A stretch of DNA of 64,000 nt from Anderseniella sp963787895 (GTDB lineage: Bacteria > Pseudomonadota > Alphaproteobacteria > Rhizobiales > Aestuariivirgaceae), in NCBI GenBank assembly GCA_963787895.1, contig CAWBEX010000008.1, forward strand, positions 1 to 64,000, written 5' to 3'. The notes beneath the pieces were generated by a model that saw only the letters and a list, made by a program, of their open reading frames with translations, was not told the DNA's origin and did no database searches. The translations under genes were made by a program, and so were the position numbers. Of the stretch, positions 33,509 to 42,714 are shown piece by piece; within the stretch, counting starts at the first letter, position 1, and each line of letters opens with the position of its first letter.

Positions 33509-35145
33509 TCCGCCGGCCCATCAGTTCGGGCAGCGCGTTGCCGCAGCACAATGTTGCAGTTGCAGCAGGGTTGACCGCCTTGGCTCTGATCGTGCTGGCG
33601 GCCACGGTACCGCTTGCCGTGCTGGCCTTGATTGTACCGGACACACCAACACTGGGCGGCGACTATCTGGCCTATGTGGCGTCTGTCACCGGCTTTACCG
33701 TATTGCAGGCTACCGCATCGACCATATTGTCAATTGCCGCCGCCATCCCGTTGGCCAGGGCACTGGCAAGGCAAGGTGCGTTCCGTGGGCGCGGCATCCT
33801 CTTGCGGCTGCTGGCGCTGCCACTAGCGCTGCCTGCTCTCGTTGTCGTGCTTGGCATTGTAGAGGTGTGGGGCCGGCAAGGTTGGATCAGTACGATGCTC
33901 ATGACGTTCGGTCTGTCTGGGCCAATTAACATCTATGGCCTGACGGGGATACTCATTGCCCATGTGTTCTTCAATATGGCGCTATCGGCACGACTGCTTG
34001 TTGCGACACTTGAAGACATCCCGCCTGAGAACTGGCGTCTGGCAGCCCAGCTCAACTTCTCCTCCCGCGACATCTTGCGGCATGTCGAGTGGCCTGTGAT
34101 ACGCTCGGTCCTGCCCGGCATAGCCAGTCTGGTTTTCATGCTGTGCATCGCAAGCTTCGCAGTTGTGCTGGTGCTTGGGGGTGGTCCGGGAGCGACAACC
34201 CTCGAGGTCGCCATATACCAGAGTCTGCGCTTTGACTTCGATCCGCCTCGCGCTGTGCTGCTTGCCTTGCTGCAATTGGGCCTGTGCATGATTCTGTTCG
34301 CGCTGGGCGCACGCACTGCAACGGGTCTTGCCGTGATGACAGGCACGGGCAAGCGCGTTGACCGCCCGGATCAACGCGCAGCAAGGTTGATCGATGCTGC
34401 GGTCATAGTGATTGCGATGAGCTTTTTGGCAGCTCCGATGCTGGCTATTTTGCTTGAAGGTGTTGCCGCACCATTCGCCAGCATCTTTTCGCAGGCTGCC
34501 GTGTGGCGCGCCCTTGCCACTTCCGCATTGTTGGCTGCTGCTGCTGCCAGCCTGGCACTGGTGCTGGCCTGGGCACTGCTTGCCGCCCGCCGAACCCTGA
34601 TGCGCGCCAGACGCCCTTCAAGACTGTCGCAGCTGGCAGTGTCAGCAATGCAGGCCACAGGCTCGCTCATTCTGGTCGTGCCGCCAGTAGTGATCGGAGC
34701 GGGATGGTTTGTCGTGCTGCTGCGCTCCGGCATCACCGATGCGGCAGCGCCGCTGGTTGTAGCAAGCGTAAATGCGCTCATGGCGCTGCCATTTGTCTTA
34801 CGCATCATTGGCCCCACAATGCAGGCACGTGCCCAGGTACACGACAGACTTTGCATGCACCTGGGCCTGTCGGGATGGCAACGCTGGCGGCTGATTGACC
34901 TGCCGGTGATGGCCCGTTCCTTTGGACTTGCGTTTGCACTTGCGGCTGCCATGTCATTGGGTGACCTGGGAGCTGCTGCCTTGTTCGGGTCGGCAGACTT
35001 CGTGACACTGCCGCTGCTGCTGCTTCAGAAAATGGGCAGCTACCGCTCGCTCGAGGCAGGCGGCATTGCATTGCTGCTGGCCTTGTTCTGTTTCACCCTG
35101 TTATGGCTGGCCGAACGCATCAACGCTTCAGGACGCATGCCATGA
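33472..35145 (+). CDS. thiP: thiamine ABC transporter, permease
   Basis: 557 residues with about twelve hydrophobic segments in two homologous halves, each carrying an EAA-like loop (IPPENWRLAAQLNFSSRDILR near 178; DRLCMHLGLSGWQRWRLIDLP near 460), as in the fused permeases ThiP and SfuB/FbpB. Forms the channel between ThiB and ThiQ in the inner membrane. ATG at 33472 overlaps thiB by 37 bases; an in-frame TTG at 33538, just before the first helix, is another possible start. Confidence 0.92.
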   Translation: MDRRVAQSNDQIVRRPISSGSALPQHNVAVAAGLTALALIVLAATVPLAVLALIVPDTPTLGGDYLAYVASVTGFTVLQATASTILSIAAAIPLARALARQGAFRGRGILLRLLALPLALPALVVVLGIVEVWGRQGWISTMLMTFGLSGPINIYGLTGILIAHVFFNMALSARLLVATLEDIPPENWRLAAQLNFSSRDILRHVEWPVIRSVLPGIASLVFMLCIASFAVVLVLGGGPGATTLEVAIYQSLRFDFDPPRAVLLALLQLGLCMILFALGARTATGLAVMTGTGKRVDRPDQRAARLIDAAVIVIAMSFLAAPMLAILLEGVAAPFASIFSQAAVWRALATSALLAAAAASLALVLAWALLAARRTLMRARRPSRLSQLAVSAMQATGSLILVVPPVVIGAGWFVVLLRSGITDAAAPLVVASVNALMALPFVLRIIGPTMQARAQVHDRLCMHLGLSGWQRWRLIDLPVMARSFGLAFALAAAMSLGDLGAAALFGSADFVTLPLLLLQKMGSYRSLEAGGIALLLALFCFTLLWLAERINASGRMP

Positions 35146-35855
35146 GCGGGGCTGAAATAACTCTGGACAAGCTGGCGTTCGCCTATCCCGGTGGTGAACC
35201 AATGTTGTTCGACACAATTTTTGAAGCAGGCAGTTTCACTGGAGTAATAGGTCCGTCTGGCTCGGGCAAAACCACACTGGTAAATTTGATCGCAGGTTTT
35301 GAAACCCCGTCATCAGGCACAATAATTGTGGCGGGCAAAGACGTGACCCTGCTGCCTCCTGCCAGCCGGCCTGTAACAATGGTTTTCCAGGACAACAACC
35401 TGTTCGCTCACCTGGATGCTGTTACCAACATCGCACTTGGCGTCTCTCCATCTCTCAATCTCGACAAGGATGACACCAGGGCAATAGCAGCAGCGCTTGA
35501 AGAAACCAGCATGACGGGGTTGGAAAAGCGGCTGCCTCGTGAGCTGTCCGGTGGACAGCGCCAGCGCGTCGCCATTGCCCGTGCCCTGGTGCGGAACCGG
35601 CCAGTGCTGCTGCTTGATGAACCTTTCGCCGCACTTGGACCGGCACTGCGCCGTGATATGCTGCGGCTGGTCAAGGCCATAAACCAGCAGCGCGGCATTA
35701 CTGTCATACTGATTTCGCATGATCCGGAAGATGTGAAGTTTGCCGCAACCCATACAGCTTTCCTCGACAATGGCCGCATTGTTGCCCACCGCAAGACAGC
35801 AGACCTGTTCCGCGCATCTGACATACCCGGTTTGCAGGGCTATCTTGGCACCTGA
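35142..35855 (+). CDS. thiQ: thiamine ABC transporter, ATP-binding protein
   Basis: 237 residues. Walker A GPSGSGKTTLVN (near 36), Q-loop VFQDNNLFAHLDA, signature LSGGQRQRVAIARAL, Walker B VLLLDEPFAALGPALRRD and switch His in ISHDPEDV. The D-loop reads AALGP rather than SALDP. ATG at 35142 overlaps the thiP stop as ATGA, so translation is coupled; a longer frame from 35103 lies inside thiP. Powers thiamine uptake in the riboswitch-controlled operon. Confidence 0.94.
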   Translation: MSGAEITLDKLAFAYPGGEPMLFDTIFEAGSFTGVIGPSGSGKTTLVNLIAGFETPSSGTIIVAGKDVTLLPPASRPVTMVFQDNNLFAHLDAVTNIALGVSPSLNLDKDDTRAIAAALEETSMTGLEKRLPRELSGGQRQRVAIARALVRNRPVLLLDEPFAALGPALRRDMLRLVKAINQQRGITVILISHDPEDVKFAATHTAFLDNGRIVAHRKTADLFRASDIPGLQGYLGT

Positions 35856-35928
35856 GCGCTTGCCAACTCCCGGCTGCAGTGTGACATTGGCGCGGCTTCC
35901 AATCCTGGCCATTTATCGGACCTGCCTC

Positions 35929-37110
35929 ATGACACTCGCCAATGGTAAACGTCACCTCGCCATCCCCGGCCCCACAAATGTTCCCGACAAGGTACTCAAT
36001 GCACTGCATCACGCCTCAGTCGACATCTATGGCGGCATTTCAGAAGAGACTTCCCGCTCAAGCCTGAAGGACCTGAAGACGATATTCCGCACCAAAGGCA
36101 AGGTATACATATACGCCTCCAACGGTCATGGCGGCTGGGAAGCAGCACTGACCAACACACTCAGCAAGGGCGACAAGGTGCTGGTTCTGGAGTCCGGGCT
36201 ATTTCCAATTGTGTGGGGCGAGAACGCCGCCAAACTTGGTATCTTGACAGAATTGCTGCCTGAACGTCCGGGCCGGGCTGTGGACGTGGAAGCTGTAAGA
36301 ACACGGCTGGCGGCGGACAAGGATCAAGAATTCAAGGCCATCCTCATGGTCCATGCCGACACCGCAACAGGTGTTGTCAATGACGTACCGGGCATCAGGA
36401 AAGCACTTGATGCAACGGGGCACCCGGCGTTGCTGATGGTAGACACCATTGCGTCACTCGGATCGCTGGAATTCGAAATGGACAAGTGGGGAGTGGATGT
36501 AGCCGTAGGCGGATCACAGAAAGGCCTTCTGATGCCTCCGGGCCTGGCATTTACGGCAGCAAATGCAAAGGCGAAAAAGGCTCACAAAACGGCAGGTTTG
36601 GTGACCAGCTACTGGGATTGGTCGTTCCGGGATGGTAGCGAACACTACATGTGGTACGCCGGTACACCGCCGGTGCAAATGGTGTTTGCCATGAGGGCCG
36701 CTCTCGACATGCTGCTCGAAGAAGGGCTGGAAGCAACCTGGAAGCGGCATGCCATTCTGGCAGGCGCTACCCGCGCAGCTGCAGAAGTCTGGGCGTCCAG
36801 GGGTTCGCTGGCGTTTGCAGTAGCTGAACCTGGCGAAAGATCCAACTCGGTAACCTGCATACTGACCCCACCCGAAGCGGGTCCGGCCATCATGAAGTAC
36901 TGCGATAAGAACCTAGGGGTAACAATAGGACGCGGTATCGGCCCACTCCACGGCAAAGCCATCCGTATTGCACATATGGGCCACGTAAACGCTTACAACC
37001 AGCTTGGCACACTGGGCGCTATAGAGACCGCACTGACAGCACTTGGCATCGAGCACGGGCGCGGCGGTGTGCAGGCTGCTATGGACTATATCGCCGGGCA
37101 TGTGAAATGA
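35929..37110 (+). CDS. serine-glyoxylate/alanine-glyoxylate-type aminotransferase
   Basis: PLP fold-type I class V aminotransferase, 393 residues: LAIPGPTNVPDKVLNALHHASVD at the start, ASNGHGGWEAALTNTLSKGDKVL, VHADTATGVVNDVPGIRKAL, LMVDTIASLGSLEFEMDKWGVD with the PLP Asp, and the lysine in VGGSQKGLLMPPGLAF. This is the SgaA type that converts serine and glyoxylate to hydroxypyruvate and glycine. ATG at 35929 is used since upstream in-frame sequence covers thiQ. No other serine-cycle gene is in the window. A 6-base gap links it to the amidohydrolase. Confidence 0.9.
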   Translation: MTLANGKRHLAIPGPTNVPDKVLNALHHASVDIYGGISEETSRSSLKDLKTIFRTKGKVYIYASNGHGGWEAALTNTLSKGDKVLVLESGLFPIVWGENAAKLGILTELLPERPGRAVDVEAVRTRLAADKDQEFKAILMVHADTATGVVNDVPGIRKALDATGHPALLMVDTIASLGSLEFEMDKWGVDVAVGGSQKGLLMPPGLAFTAANAKAKKAHKTAGLVTSYWDWSFRDGSEHYMWYAGTPPVQMVFAMRAALDMLLEEGLEATWKRHAILAGATRAAAEVWASRGSLAFAVAEPGERSNSVTCILTPPEAGPAIMKYCDKNLGVTIGRGIGPLHGKAIRIAHMGHVNAYNQLGTLGAIETALTALGIEHGRGGVQAAMDYIAGHVK

Positions 37111-37116
37111 TGCGCC

Positions 37117-38778
37117 ATGTCCCATGCTGATCTGATCATCCACAACGCCACTGTCATGACAATGGACCCCGCGCAACCTTCTGCGCAGGCAGTGGCTGTC
37201 AGGGACAAGCTCATCGTTGCCGTAGGCAGCAACAAGGATGTGATGAACCTGTGCGGGCCGGACACCCGAATGCTGGATGCACAAGGCGCATCCGTATTGC
37301 CTGGCTTCATAGAAAGCCATCTGCACATATTCGGCGGCTCCAGCTCACTGTCGCAGCTGGACCTTACAGGCGTGTCGGGCAAAGAGGCACTGCGCAGCGC
37401 AATAAGTGCCCGTGCTGCAAGCCAGCCAGATGGTATCATTTTCGCCAACCAGGGCAGTTACACCATTTTCGGCGACAGGCCGATCACACGCCAGCTGCTC
37501 GATGAGGTCTGCCCGGACCGCGCTTTCGCAATGCAGTCGCCGGATTTCCACACTGCGTGGGCCAATACAGCTGCCCTCAAGGCAGCTGGAATCCTGAACG
37601 GCGCAAAATGCATTACCGGCAATGAAATTGTCATGGCCGGCGATGGCACAGCAACCGGCGAACTGCGAGAACCCGATGCCTTCCGTCATGTAGTTGCACT
37701 CACCGCAACACAAGGACGCGACTCCCTCGGATTCACTACCGCGCGCAATCCTGACCCACCTGCAACACCCGCACAGCGCGCAAGTGACATTGCTACATTG
37801 AAGCAGGGCACGGACTACTGTGCCTCGCTGGGCATTACCTCTATGCACAACATGGACGGCAACCTGTACCAGTGTGAATTGCTGCAGGAAATGGATGAAT
37901 CCGGCAATCTGATTTGCCGCATCGAGGTGCCGTTTCACTACAAGAATGACAAGCAGATTTCAGACCTGGAGGAAGCAGAATACATGCGTCGCACCTGGGC
38001 GACGGACAGGCTCTGGTGCAACCGGGTAAAGTTGTTCATGGACGGGGTGCTGGATTCCGGCACTGCCTTTGTGCTGGGTGGTTATCCCGGCGAGCCTGAC
38101 AATGAAGGACAACCGCTTTTCAGCCAGCACGACTTTCTCCAGATCGCAACGGCGATTGACGCGAAAGGTTTCCAGATTGCGGTACACGCTATCGGTGACG
38201 CAGCCGTGCGGCGCACTCTCGACGGCTATGAGGCAGCCCAGATTGCAAACGGTGCCCGCGATGCCCGTCACCGCATAGAGCACATTGAGGTCATCGACCG
38301 TGCCGATATTCCACGCCTTGCCGAACTGGGCGTGATTGCATCCATGCAACCGTTACATGCCCTTGGCACAGGCGGCTTTCCGCTGGAACCAACCCGCTCA
38401 CGCATTGGCGAGGACAAACTGGCAAATGCGTTTGCCTGGAACACCTTGCGCGACACTGGCGCGAAAATGTGTTTCGCCAGTGACTGGCCCGTATCACCTG
38501 TCGATCCGCTGCTGTCATTCAAGGCTGCGATGACCCGTGAAGAACTCAATCCGTCCCACCCTGACCAGCGACAGACCTTGCACCAGGCAATACACGGCTA
38601 TACTGCCGGTGGTGCCTATGCCGAGTTCAACGAACACCGCAAGGGAACCTTGAAGCAGGGCTACATGGCAGACATTGTCGTGCTTGATGGCAACATCGAA
38701 ACCACCCGGCCGGAGGCTGTCACCAGCCTGAAAGTGGCGCTTACACTTTGCGACGGCAGAGTGACGTATCAGGCCTGA
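37117..38778 (+). CDS. YtcJ-like metal-dependent amidohydrolase
   Basis: 553 residues of the amidohydrolase-3 family. Composite beta domain at the N-terminus (ADLIIHNATVMTMDPAQPSA), metal His pair in GFIESHLHIFGG (near 70), IAVHAIGDAAVRRTLDGYE and RHRIEHIEVIDRADIPRLAE (metal His residues), CFASDWPVSPVDPL with the catalytic Asp. Likely hydrolyses a C-N bond of a cyclic or N-acyl compound; substrate unknown. Probably transcribed with the glyoxylate aminotransferase 6 bases upstream; ends 6 bases from a convergent gene. Confidence 0.87.
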   Translation: MSHADLIIHNATVMTMDPAQPSAQAVAVRDKLIVAVGSNKDVMNLCGPDTRMLDAQGASVLPGFIESHLHIFGGSSSLSQLDLTGVSGKEALRSAISARAASQPDGIIFANQGSYTIFGDRPITRQLLDEVCPDRAFAMQSPDFHTAWANTAALKAAGILNGAKCITGNEIVMAGDGTATGELREPDAFRHVVALTATQGRDSLGFTTARNPDPPATPAQRASDIATLKQGTDYCASLGITSMHNMDGNLYQCELLQEMDESGNLICRIEVPFHYKNDKQISDLEEAEYMRRTWATDRLWCNRVKLFMDGVLDSGTAFVLGGYPGEPDNEGQPLFSQHDFLQIATAIDAKGFQIAVHAIGDAAVRRTLDGYEAAQIANGARDARHRIEHIEVIDRADIPRLAELGVIASMQPLHALGTGGFPLEPTRSRIGEDKLANAFAWNTLRDTGAKMCFASDWPVSPVDPLLSFKAAMTREELNPSHPDQRQTLHQAIHGYTAGGAYAEFNEHRKGTLKQGYMADIVVLDGNIETTRPEAVTSLKVALTLCDGRVTYQA

Positions 38779-38784
38779 AGCGGT

Positions 38785-39732
38785 TCACCCGCGCCCGTGT
38801 GCAGCAATGTAGTCCAGGTCCGGCCCAATAGCGACAACACCGGTCGGGTTCACGCTTTCATGGCTGCCATAGTAGTGGTTCTTGATGTGAGCAAGGTTCA
38901 CCGTCTCAGCCACCCCCGGCAACTGGAATATTTCCCGCGTGAACCCCCACAGGTTTGGATAGTCGACAATGCGGGCGCGGTTACACTTGAAATGACCATG
39001 ATACACCGGGTCAAACCGGATCAGCGTAACGAAAGTGCGCAAGTCGGCTTCGCTCATCTCATCACCTGCAAGCCAATGGTGGCGCGAAAGGATATCTTCC
39101 ATCCAGTCCAACGTGTCGAACAGTGGAAACACGGCCTGTTCATATGCTTGCTGCGTGCGGGCAAATCCCGACTTGTAAACACCATTGTTGAGCGTGTCAT
39201 AAACCCGCGCGTTCACCGCATCGATCTCAGTGCGCGAGCTCTCCGGATAATAATCGCCGGGTTTTGCACCAACCCCATCGAAGGCTGAGTTAAACATGCG
39301 GACAATTTCGGCGCTTTCGTTCGAGACAATTTCTCGTGTCGTGGTGTCCAGCAGCACAGGTACAGTTACGCGCCCGCTGTAATCAGCTTTGGCGCCAGCA
39401 TAGACATCGCGCAAGAACTCGGCGCCGAACACCGGATCCGGCACCACCCCTTCTCCCGGATGGAACGTCCAGCCGTCATCACCCATGTGCCAGTTGACCA
39501 CCGAGACCGGGATCATGTCTTCCAGACCTTTGAGCTTGCGCATGATCAGTGTACGGTGCGCCCACGGGCAGGCCAGTGAGACATACAACCGGTAACGGCC
39601 TGATTCAGGCGGATACTTGCCGTTCGGCTGAATCCAGTCGCGAAAACTGGAATTCTTGCGCTTGAAATCTCCATCCTTCGACAACTCTGCAAGCGGTTGG
39701 CTGAACCACTTGCCATCACGCATCACACCCAT
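38785..39732 (-). CDS. glutathionyl-hydroquinone reductase (Xi-class GST, YqjG/PcpF type)
   Basis: Reduces S-glutathionyl-hydroquinones to free hydroquinones with glutathione. 315 residues, the family length. Catalytic Cys in SLACPWAHRTLIMRKLKGL (near 53), WTFHPGEG and YAGAKADYSGRVTVPVLLD, SNESAEIVRMFN, and the C-terminal helical domain with DTLNNGVYKSGFARTQQAYE and HWLAGDEMSEADLRTFVTLIRFD. Single gene between convergent and divergent partners; may help in quinone detoxification for the catabolic genes nearby. Confidence 0.93.
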   Translation of the reverse strand: MGVMRDGKWFSQPLAELSKDGDFKRKNSSFRDWIQPNGKYPPESGRYRLYVSLACPWAHRTLIMRKLKGLEDMIPVSVVNWHMGDDGWTFHPGEGVVPDPVFGAEFLRDVYAGAKADYSGRVTVPVLLDTTTREIVSNESAEIVRMFNSAFDGVGAKPGDYYPESSRTEIDAVNARVYDTLNNGVYKSGFARTQQAYEQAVFPLFDTLDWMEDILSRHHWLAGDEMSEADLRTFVTLIRFDPVYHGHFKCNRARIVDYPNLWGFTREIFQLPGVAETVNLAHIKNHYYGSHESVNPTGVVAIGPDLDYIAAHGRG

Positions 39733-39817
39733 AAGACAGTCCTTCTTTCAAAATGCCCGCAGGCCATTCATACTGATTTGTCAGATCATCACAAAAACCA
39801 TAGGACGAGCTTCCTCC

Positions 39818-40627
39818 ATGCCGGGCATTTTCGATCATTACAAATCCCTCAAGTTCAACCGGCCGGAGCCGGGCATACTGGAGGTTATCCTGTCTGCGCC
39901 AAAGCGCCTCAATGCGCTGGACGCCAATGGTCACAAAGAACTTGCGGAAGTGTGGCGCGACATTGACCGTGACCCTGACACCGCCGTTGTACTGTTGCAC
40001 GGTGAAGGCGGCAACCTGTCAGCTGGCGGCGACCTCGACATGGTCGAAGAGATGACCAACAGTTTTGAGGTCCGCGCCAGGGTATGGAAGGAAGCGTCAG
40101 ACCTCGTCTACAATGTGATCAATTGCTCCAAGCCAACTGTGGCAGCGCTGGAGGGTGTCAGCGTTGGCGCGGGGCTCGCAGCGGCAATGGTGTGCGACAT
40201 CACCATAGCCGGCAAGTCAGCCCGGATCATTGACGGTCATACCCGGCTGGGCGTGGCGGCAGGCGACCACGCGGCCATAATCTGGCCGTTGCTTATCGGC
40301 ATGGCGAAAGCCAAGTACTACCTGATGTTGTGCGAACCACTAAACGGCGAAGAAGCTGAACGCATCGGGCTGGTGTCGCTGGCTGCAGATGACGACAAGG
40401 TACACGAAGAAGCGTTGAAGGTTTGCCGCAAGCTAGCCAAGGGCGCGCCCACTGCCATCAGGTGGACCAAGCATTCACTCAACAACTGGCTGAGATTGGC
40501 CGGTCCGACATTCGACGCCTCGCTCGCGCTGGAGTTCATGGGATTCTCCGGCCCGGAAGTGAAGGAAGGACTTTCGTCAATCCGCGAAAAACGCAAGCCG
40601 GATTTTCCCGGAAAATCACCGTTCTGA
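39818..40627 (+). CDS. enoyl-CoA hydratase/isomerase family protein
   Basis: Crotonase fold, 269 residues. Oxyanion-hole segments APKRLNALDANGH and GGNLSAGGDLDMV, then VAALEGVSVGAGLAAAMVCDITIAG; DGHTRLGVAAGDHAAIIWP occupies the active-site region where classical hydratases have Glu residues (here Gly-Asp-His), so the reaction is uncertain. C-terminus FSSIREKRKPDFPGKSPF is family-like. ATG at 39818 follows AGGA; longer upstream frame is inside the divergent promoter region of the glutathione enzyme. Confidence 0.87.
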   Translation: MPGIFDHYKSLKFNRPEPGILEVILSAPKRLNALDANGHKELAEVWRDIDRDPDTAVVLLHGEGGNLSAGGDLDMVEEMTNSFEVRARVWKEASDLVYNVINCSKPTVAALEGVSVGAGLAAAMVCDITIAGKSARIIDGHTRLGVAAGDHAAIIWPLLIGMAKAKYYLMLCEPLNGEEAERIGLVSLAADDDKVHEEALKVCRKLAKGAPTAIRWTKHSLNNWLRLAGPTFDASLALEFMGFSGPEVKEGLSSIREKRKPDFPGKSPF

Positions 40628-40632
40628 ACTCC

Positions 40633-40648
40633 CCAGCCTGCGTGCTGG
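40633..40648. other. small stem-loop between convergent genes
   Basis: CCAGC-CTGCGT-GCTGG forms a 5-base-pair stem with a 6-base loop in the 21-base gap between two converging genes. No T-run follows, so any role as a bidirectional terminator is weakly supported. Confidence 0.25.
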
Positions 40649-41698
40649 TTACCCAGGCACGATCTCATCGGCAAGCTTCTGATCGACCACCTCAACCGTG
40701 CGGTCAATTTCCTCGTTGGGCATCGACAGTTGGTGAGAAATGAGCTTTACCAGCAAGTCCACCCGTTCGATGAACGGTGCACCCGCTGCAATTGCGCGTG
40801 CTGCCGATGATGGCTTGAGCAGGCTTTCAGCGGCCTTTGCATACTTTTCAAATGGGACCTGATCAGCAGGGTCAGCGCCCAGCTTCTGCGCAATTGCATC
40901 GACATGCTCGTATATAGAACGAGACAGTGCAGGATCAGTATGGACCGCATCCCTGATTGAACGCGGCTCACCAGGAGTGATGCAACGATAGTTGCCTGTC
41001 AGTAGCATTGACCACTTGGCAAGCGGCACAAACAGCGAATCGTACACCCGGAGTTTAACCGGCACGTCCTTGCCATCCAGCGTTACCGCAGCAATATCAG
41101 CCTCAAGCTCGCGCAACATGGCGTTGTGTGCGTCATCAGCAAAAATTGCGGCCTTGAAATTCGTCGGCAACCCGACATGCAGAACGTTTGCCTTTTCCTC
41201 AGGCGGCCGGAAAGCCTGCGGGTCAGGTGAACACAGTGACATGAGACCAGGCTCAAACCGTTCCCACACAAGCGCGTTGGTGTAGGCTTCAGACAAATCC
41301 ATGCCTGCCAATGCCGGTATGCGCTGAAGATAGGGCAGCGGCGGCATGTTCATGATGGACATGCACGGCAGTTTTGCCTCTGCGATCTTGAGCATCAACA
41401 CCCGGATTGTGTGGTTGACATATTGAGGTTCCTGCATTGCAAGACCGACCATGTCATAGCGCGACACATCAATGCTCTGGGGCGCAGCTGCGTCTACAGT
41501 GCCTGGCAAATCACGTGAAAAGATCGAACGGTGTTTGGCTTCATCGCGCAGCTTGATGCGCACTTCCGTACCTTGTGCATTTATCAGTTCAGCAGTCTTT
41601 TCGCGACACACAAGGGTAACATTATGCCCAGCCATCAGCAGTTTTGTTGCCAGAAGCGAGCCGTATGAAGCTCCCAGAATAAGAATGTTGCGTGCCAT
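40649..41698 (-). CDS. ketopantoate-reductase-like (ApbA/PanE family) oxidoreductase
   Basis: 349 residues. Rossmann start ARNILILGASYGSLLATKLLMAGHNVTLVCR resembles ApbA/PanE, followed by a family-typical C-terminal helical part (LAKWSMLLTGNYRCI near 235, VDLLVKLISHQLSMPNEEID at the end). The dinucleotide motif is GASYGS rather than the usual GAGAIG, and it is longer than ordinary PanE (about 300), so it may be a divergent 6-phosphogluconate-dehydrogenase-superfamily member acting on another substrate. Single gene; 95-base gap upstream holds no clear signal. Confidence 0.7.
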   Translation of the reverse strand: MARNILILGASYGSLLATKLLMAGHNVTLVCREKTAELINAQGTEVRIKLRDEAKHRSIFSRDLPGTVDAAAPQSIDVSRYDMVGLAMQEPQYVNHTIRVLMLKIAEAKLPCMSIMNMPPLPYLQRIPALAGMDLSEAYTNALVWERFEPGLMSLCSPDPQAFRPPEEKANVLHVGLPTNFKAAIFADDAHNAMLRELEADIAAVTLDGKDVPVKLRVYDSLFVPLAKWSMLLTGNYRCITPGEPRSIRDAVHTDPALSRSIYEHVDAIAQKLGADPADQVPFEKYAKAAESLLKPSSAARAIAAGAPFIERVDLLVKLISHQLSMPNEEIDRTVEVVDQKLADEIVPG

Positions 41699-41793
41699 TG
41701 TTGCCCTCCCGGATTTCCCGTAAATTGCCCTGCCTTCTGTGAGGCCTCTTAGGAACTATCACCCGATATGCCGCTTCGCGCCATGCGGCCAAG

Positions 41794-42714
41794 TTACCCA
41801 GCGCTTCCTGCGCGGCGCTTGGCCAGCAATCGCCCCAGATTGCCGCTTTGAGTCACCATTATGCCCGAGGTGATGATGACGGCAATCCCGACAAAAGTGA
41901 CCACATCTGGTATGTCACCGAAGAACAGCAGCCCCCAAACCACGGCGCCAATGATTTCTGCGTATGTAAACGGCGCCAGGGCCGGTGCTGAGGCACGCGC
42001 ATAGGCATTGATGATCAGCAAATGTGCAAGGGCGTTGACCGCGCCCATCACCAGCATGATGCTGGCTTGCCAAAGGTTCACCGGCTGCCACCATGCCCAT
42101 GCCAGCGGCGCAATCATGACAATCGCCGCAAGCGCCATAAAAGTGTTGGACACCAGAGCAGGAGCAGAATTTGCCACCTTGCGGGTGAGGATGATGTGGA
42201 AGGCATAGACCAGACCGGTCACCAGCGCTGCAACGGTGCCCACATTGAAAACTCCGAGGTCTGGCCGCATGACGATCAGTATGCCAATGAACCCGCATAC
42301 CACCCCGGTCCATGTAGCCGGTCCGGCACGCTCACCCAGCAGAAACGGCGACATCAGCGCCACCAGGAAAGGATAGATGTACAAGATGGCAACAGACGTG
42401 GCGAGCGGCAGAAAGCGCACTGAGTATACAAAGGCTATTGTGGCGAGAAGAATCATCACCGCACGAACAAACTGCACGCCTGCTTGCGGTGGCATGCAAA
42501 CCTGCCTCCCATATCGCCATAGCGAAAACGGCAACAGCGTGATGAGGTAGCCCGCATACCGTCCGAACGTCATCACCGCAACATTCAGGTCTGCTGACAT
42601 CAACTTCAGAAATGCGCCGGACAATCCGGCTATGAAAACTCCACTGACAAGCAACATCACCGGCACAATGAACCGTGCCGGTTCAGCAGCAGTTGGTGCG
42701 GCACTCTCACTCAT
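41794..42714 (-). CDS. EamA/DMT-family transporter
   Basis: 306 residues with ten hydrophobic segments in two EamA repeats; typical features GLSGAFLKLMSADLNVAVMTFGRY near the start and PFTYAEIIGAVVWGLLFFGDIP near 252. Drug/metabolite-type exporter of the inner membrane, often for amino acids or nucleosides. Its ATG overlaps the stop of the HisC-like gene (4-base overlap), so the two are probably one operon; an amino-acid-like metabolite is therefore a candidate substrate. Confidence 0.88.
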   Translation of the reverse strand: MSESAAPTAAEPARFIVPVMLLVSGVFIAGLSGAFLKLMSADLNVAVMTFGRYAGYLITLLPFSLWRYGRQVCMPPQAGVQFVRAVMILLATIAFVYSVRFLPLATSVAILYIYPFLVALMSPFLLGERAGPATWTGVVCGFIGILIVMRPDLGVFNVGTVAALVTGLVYAFHIILTRKVANSAPALVSNTFMALAAIVMIAPLAWAWWQPVNLWQASIMLVMGAVNALAHLLIINAYARASAPALAPFTYAEIIGAVVWGLLFFGDIPDVVTFVGIAVIITSGIMVTQSGNLGRLLAKRRAGSAG

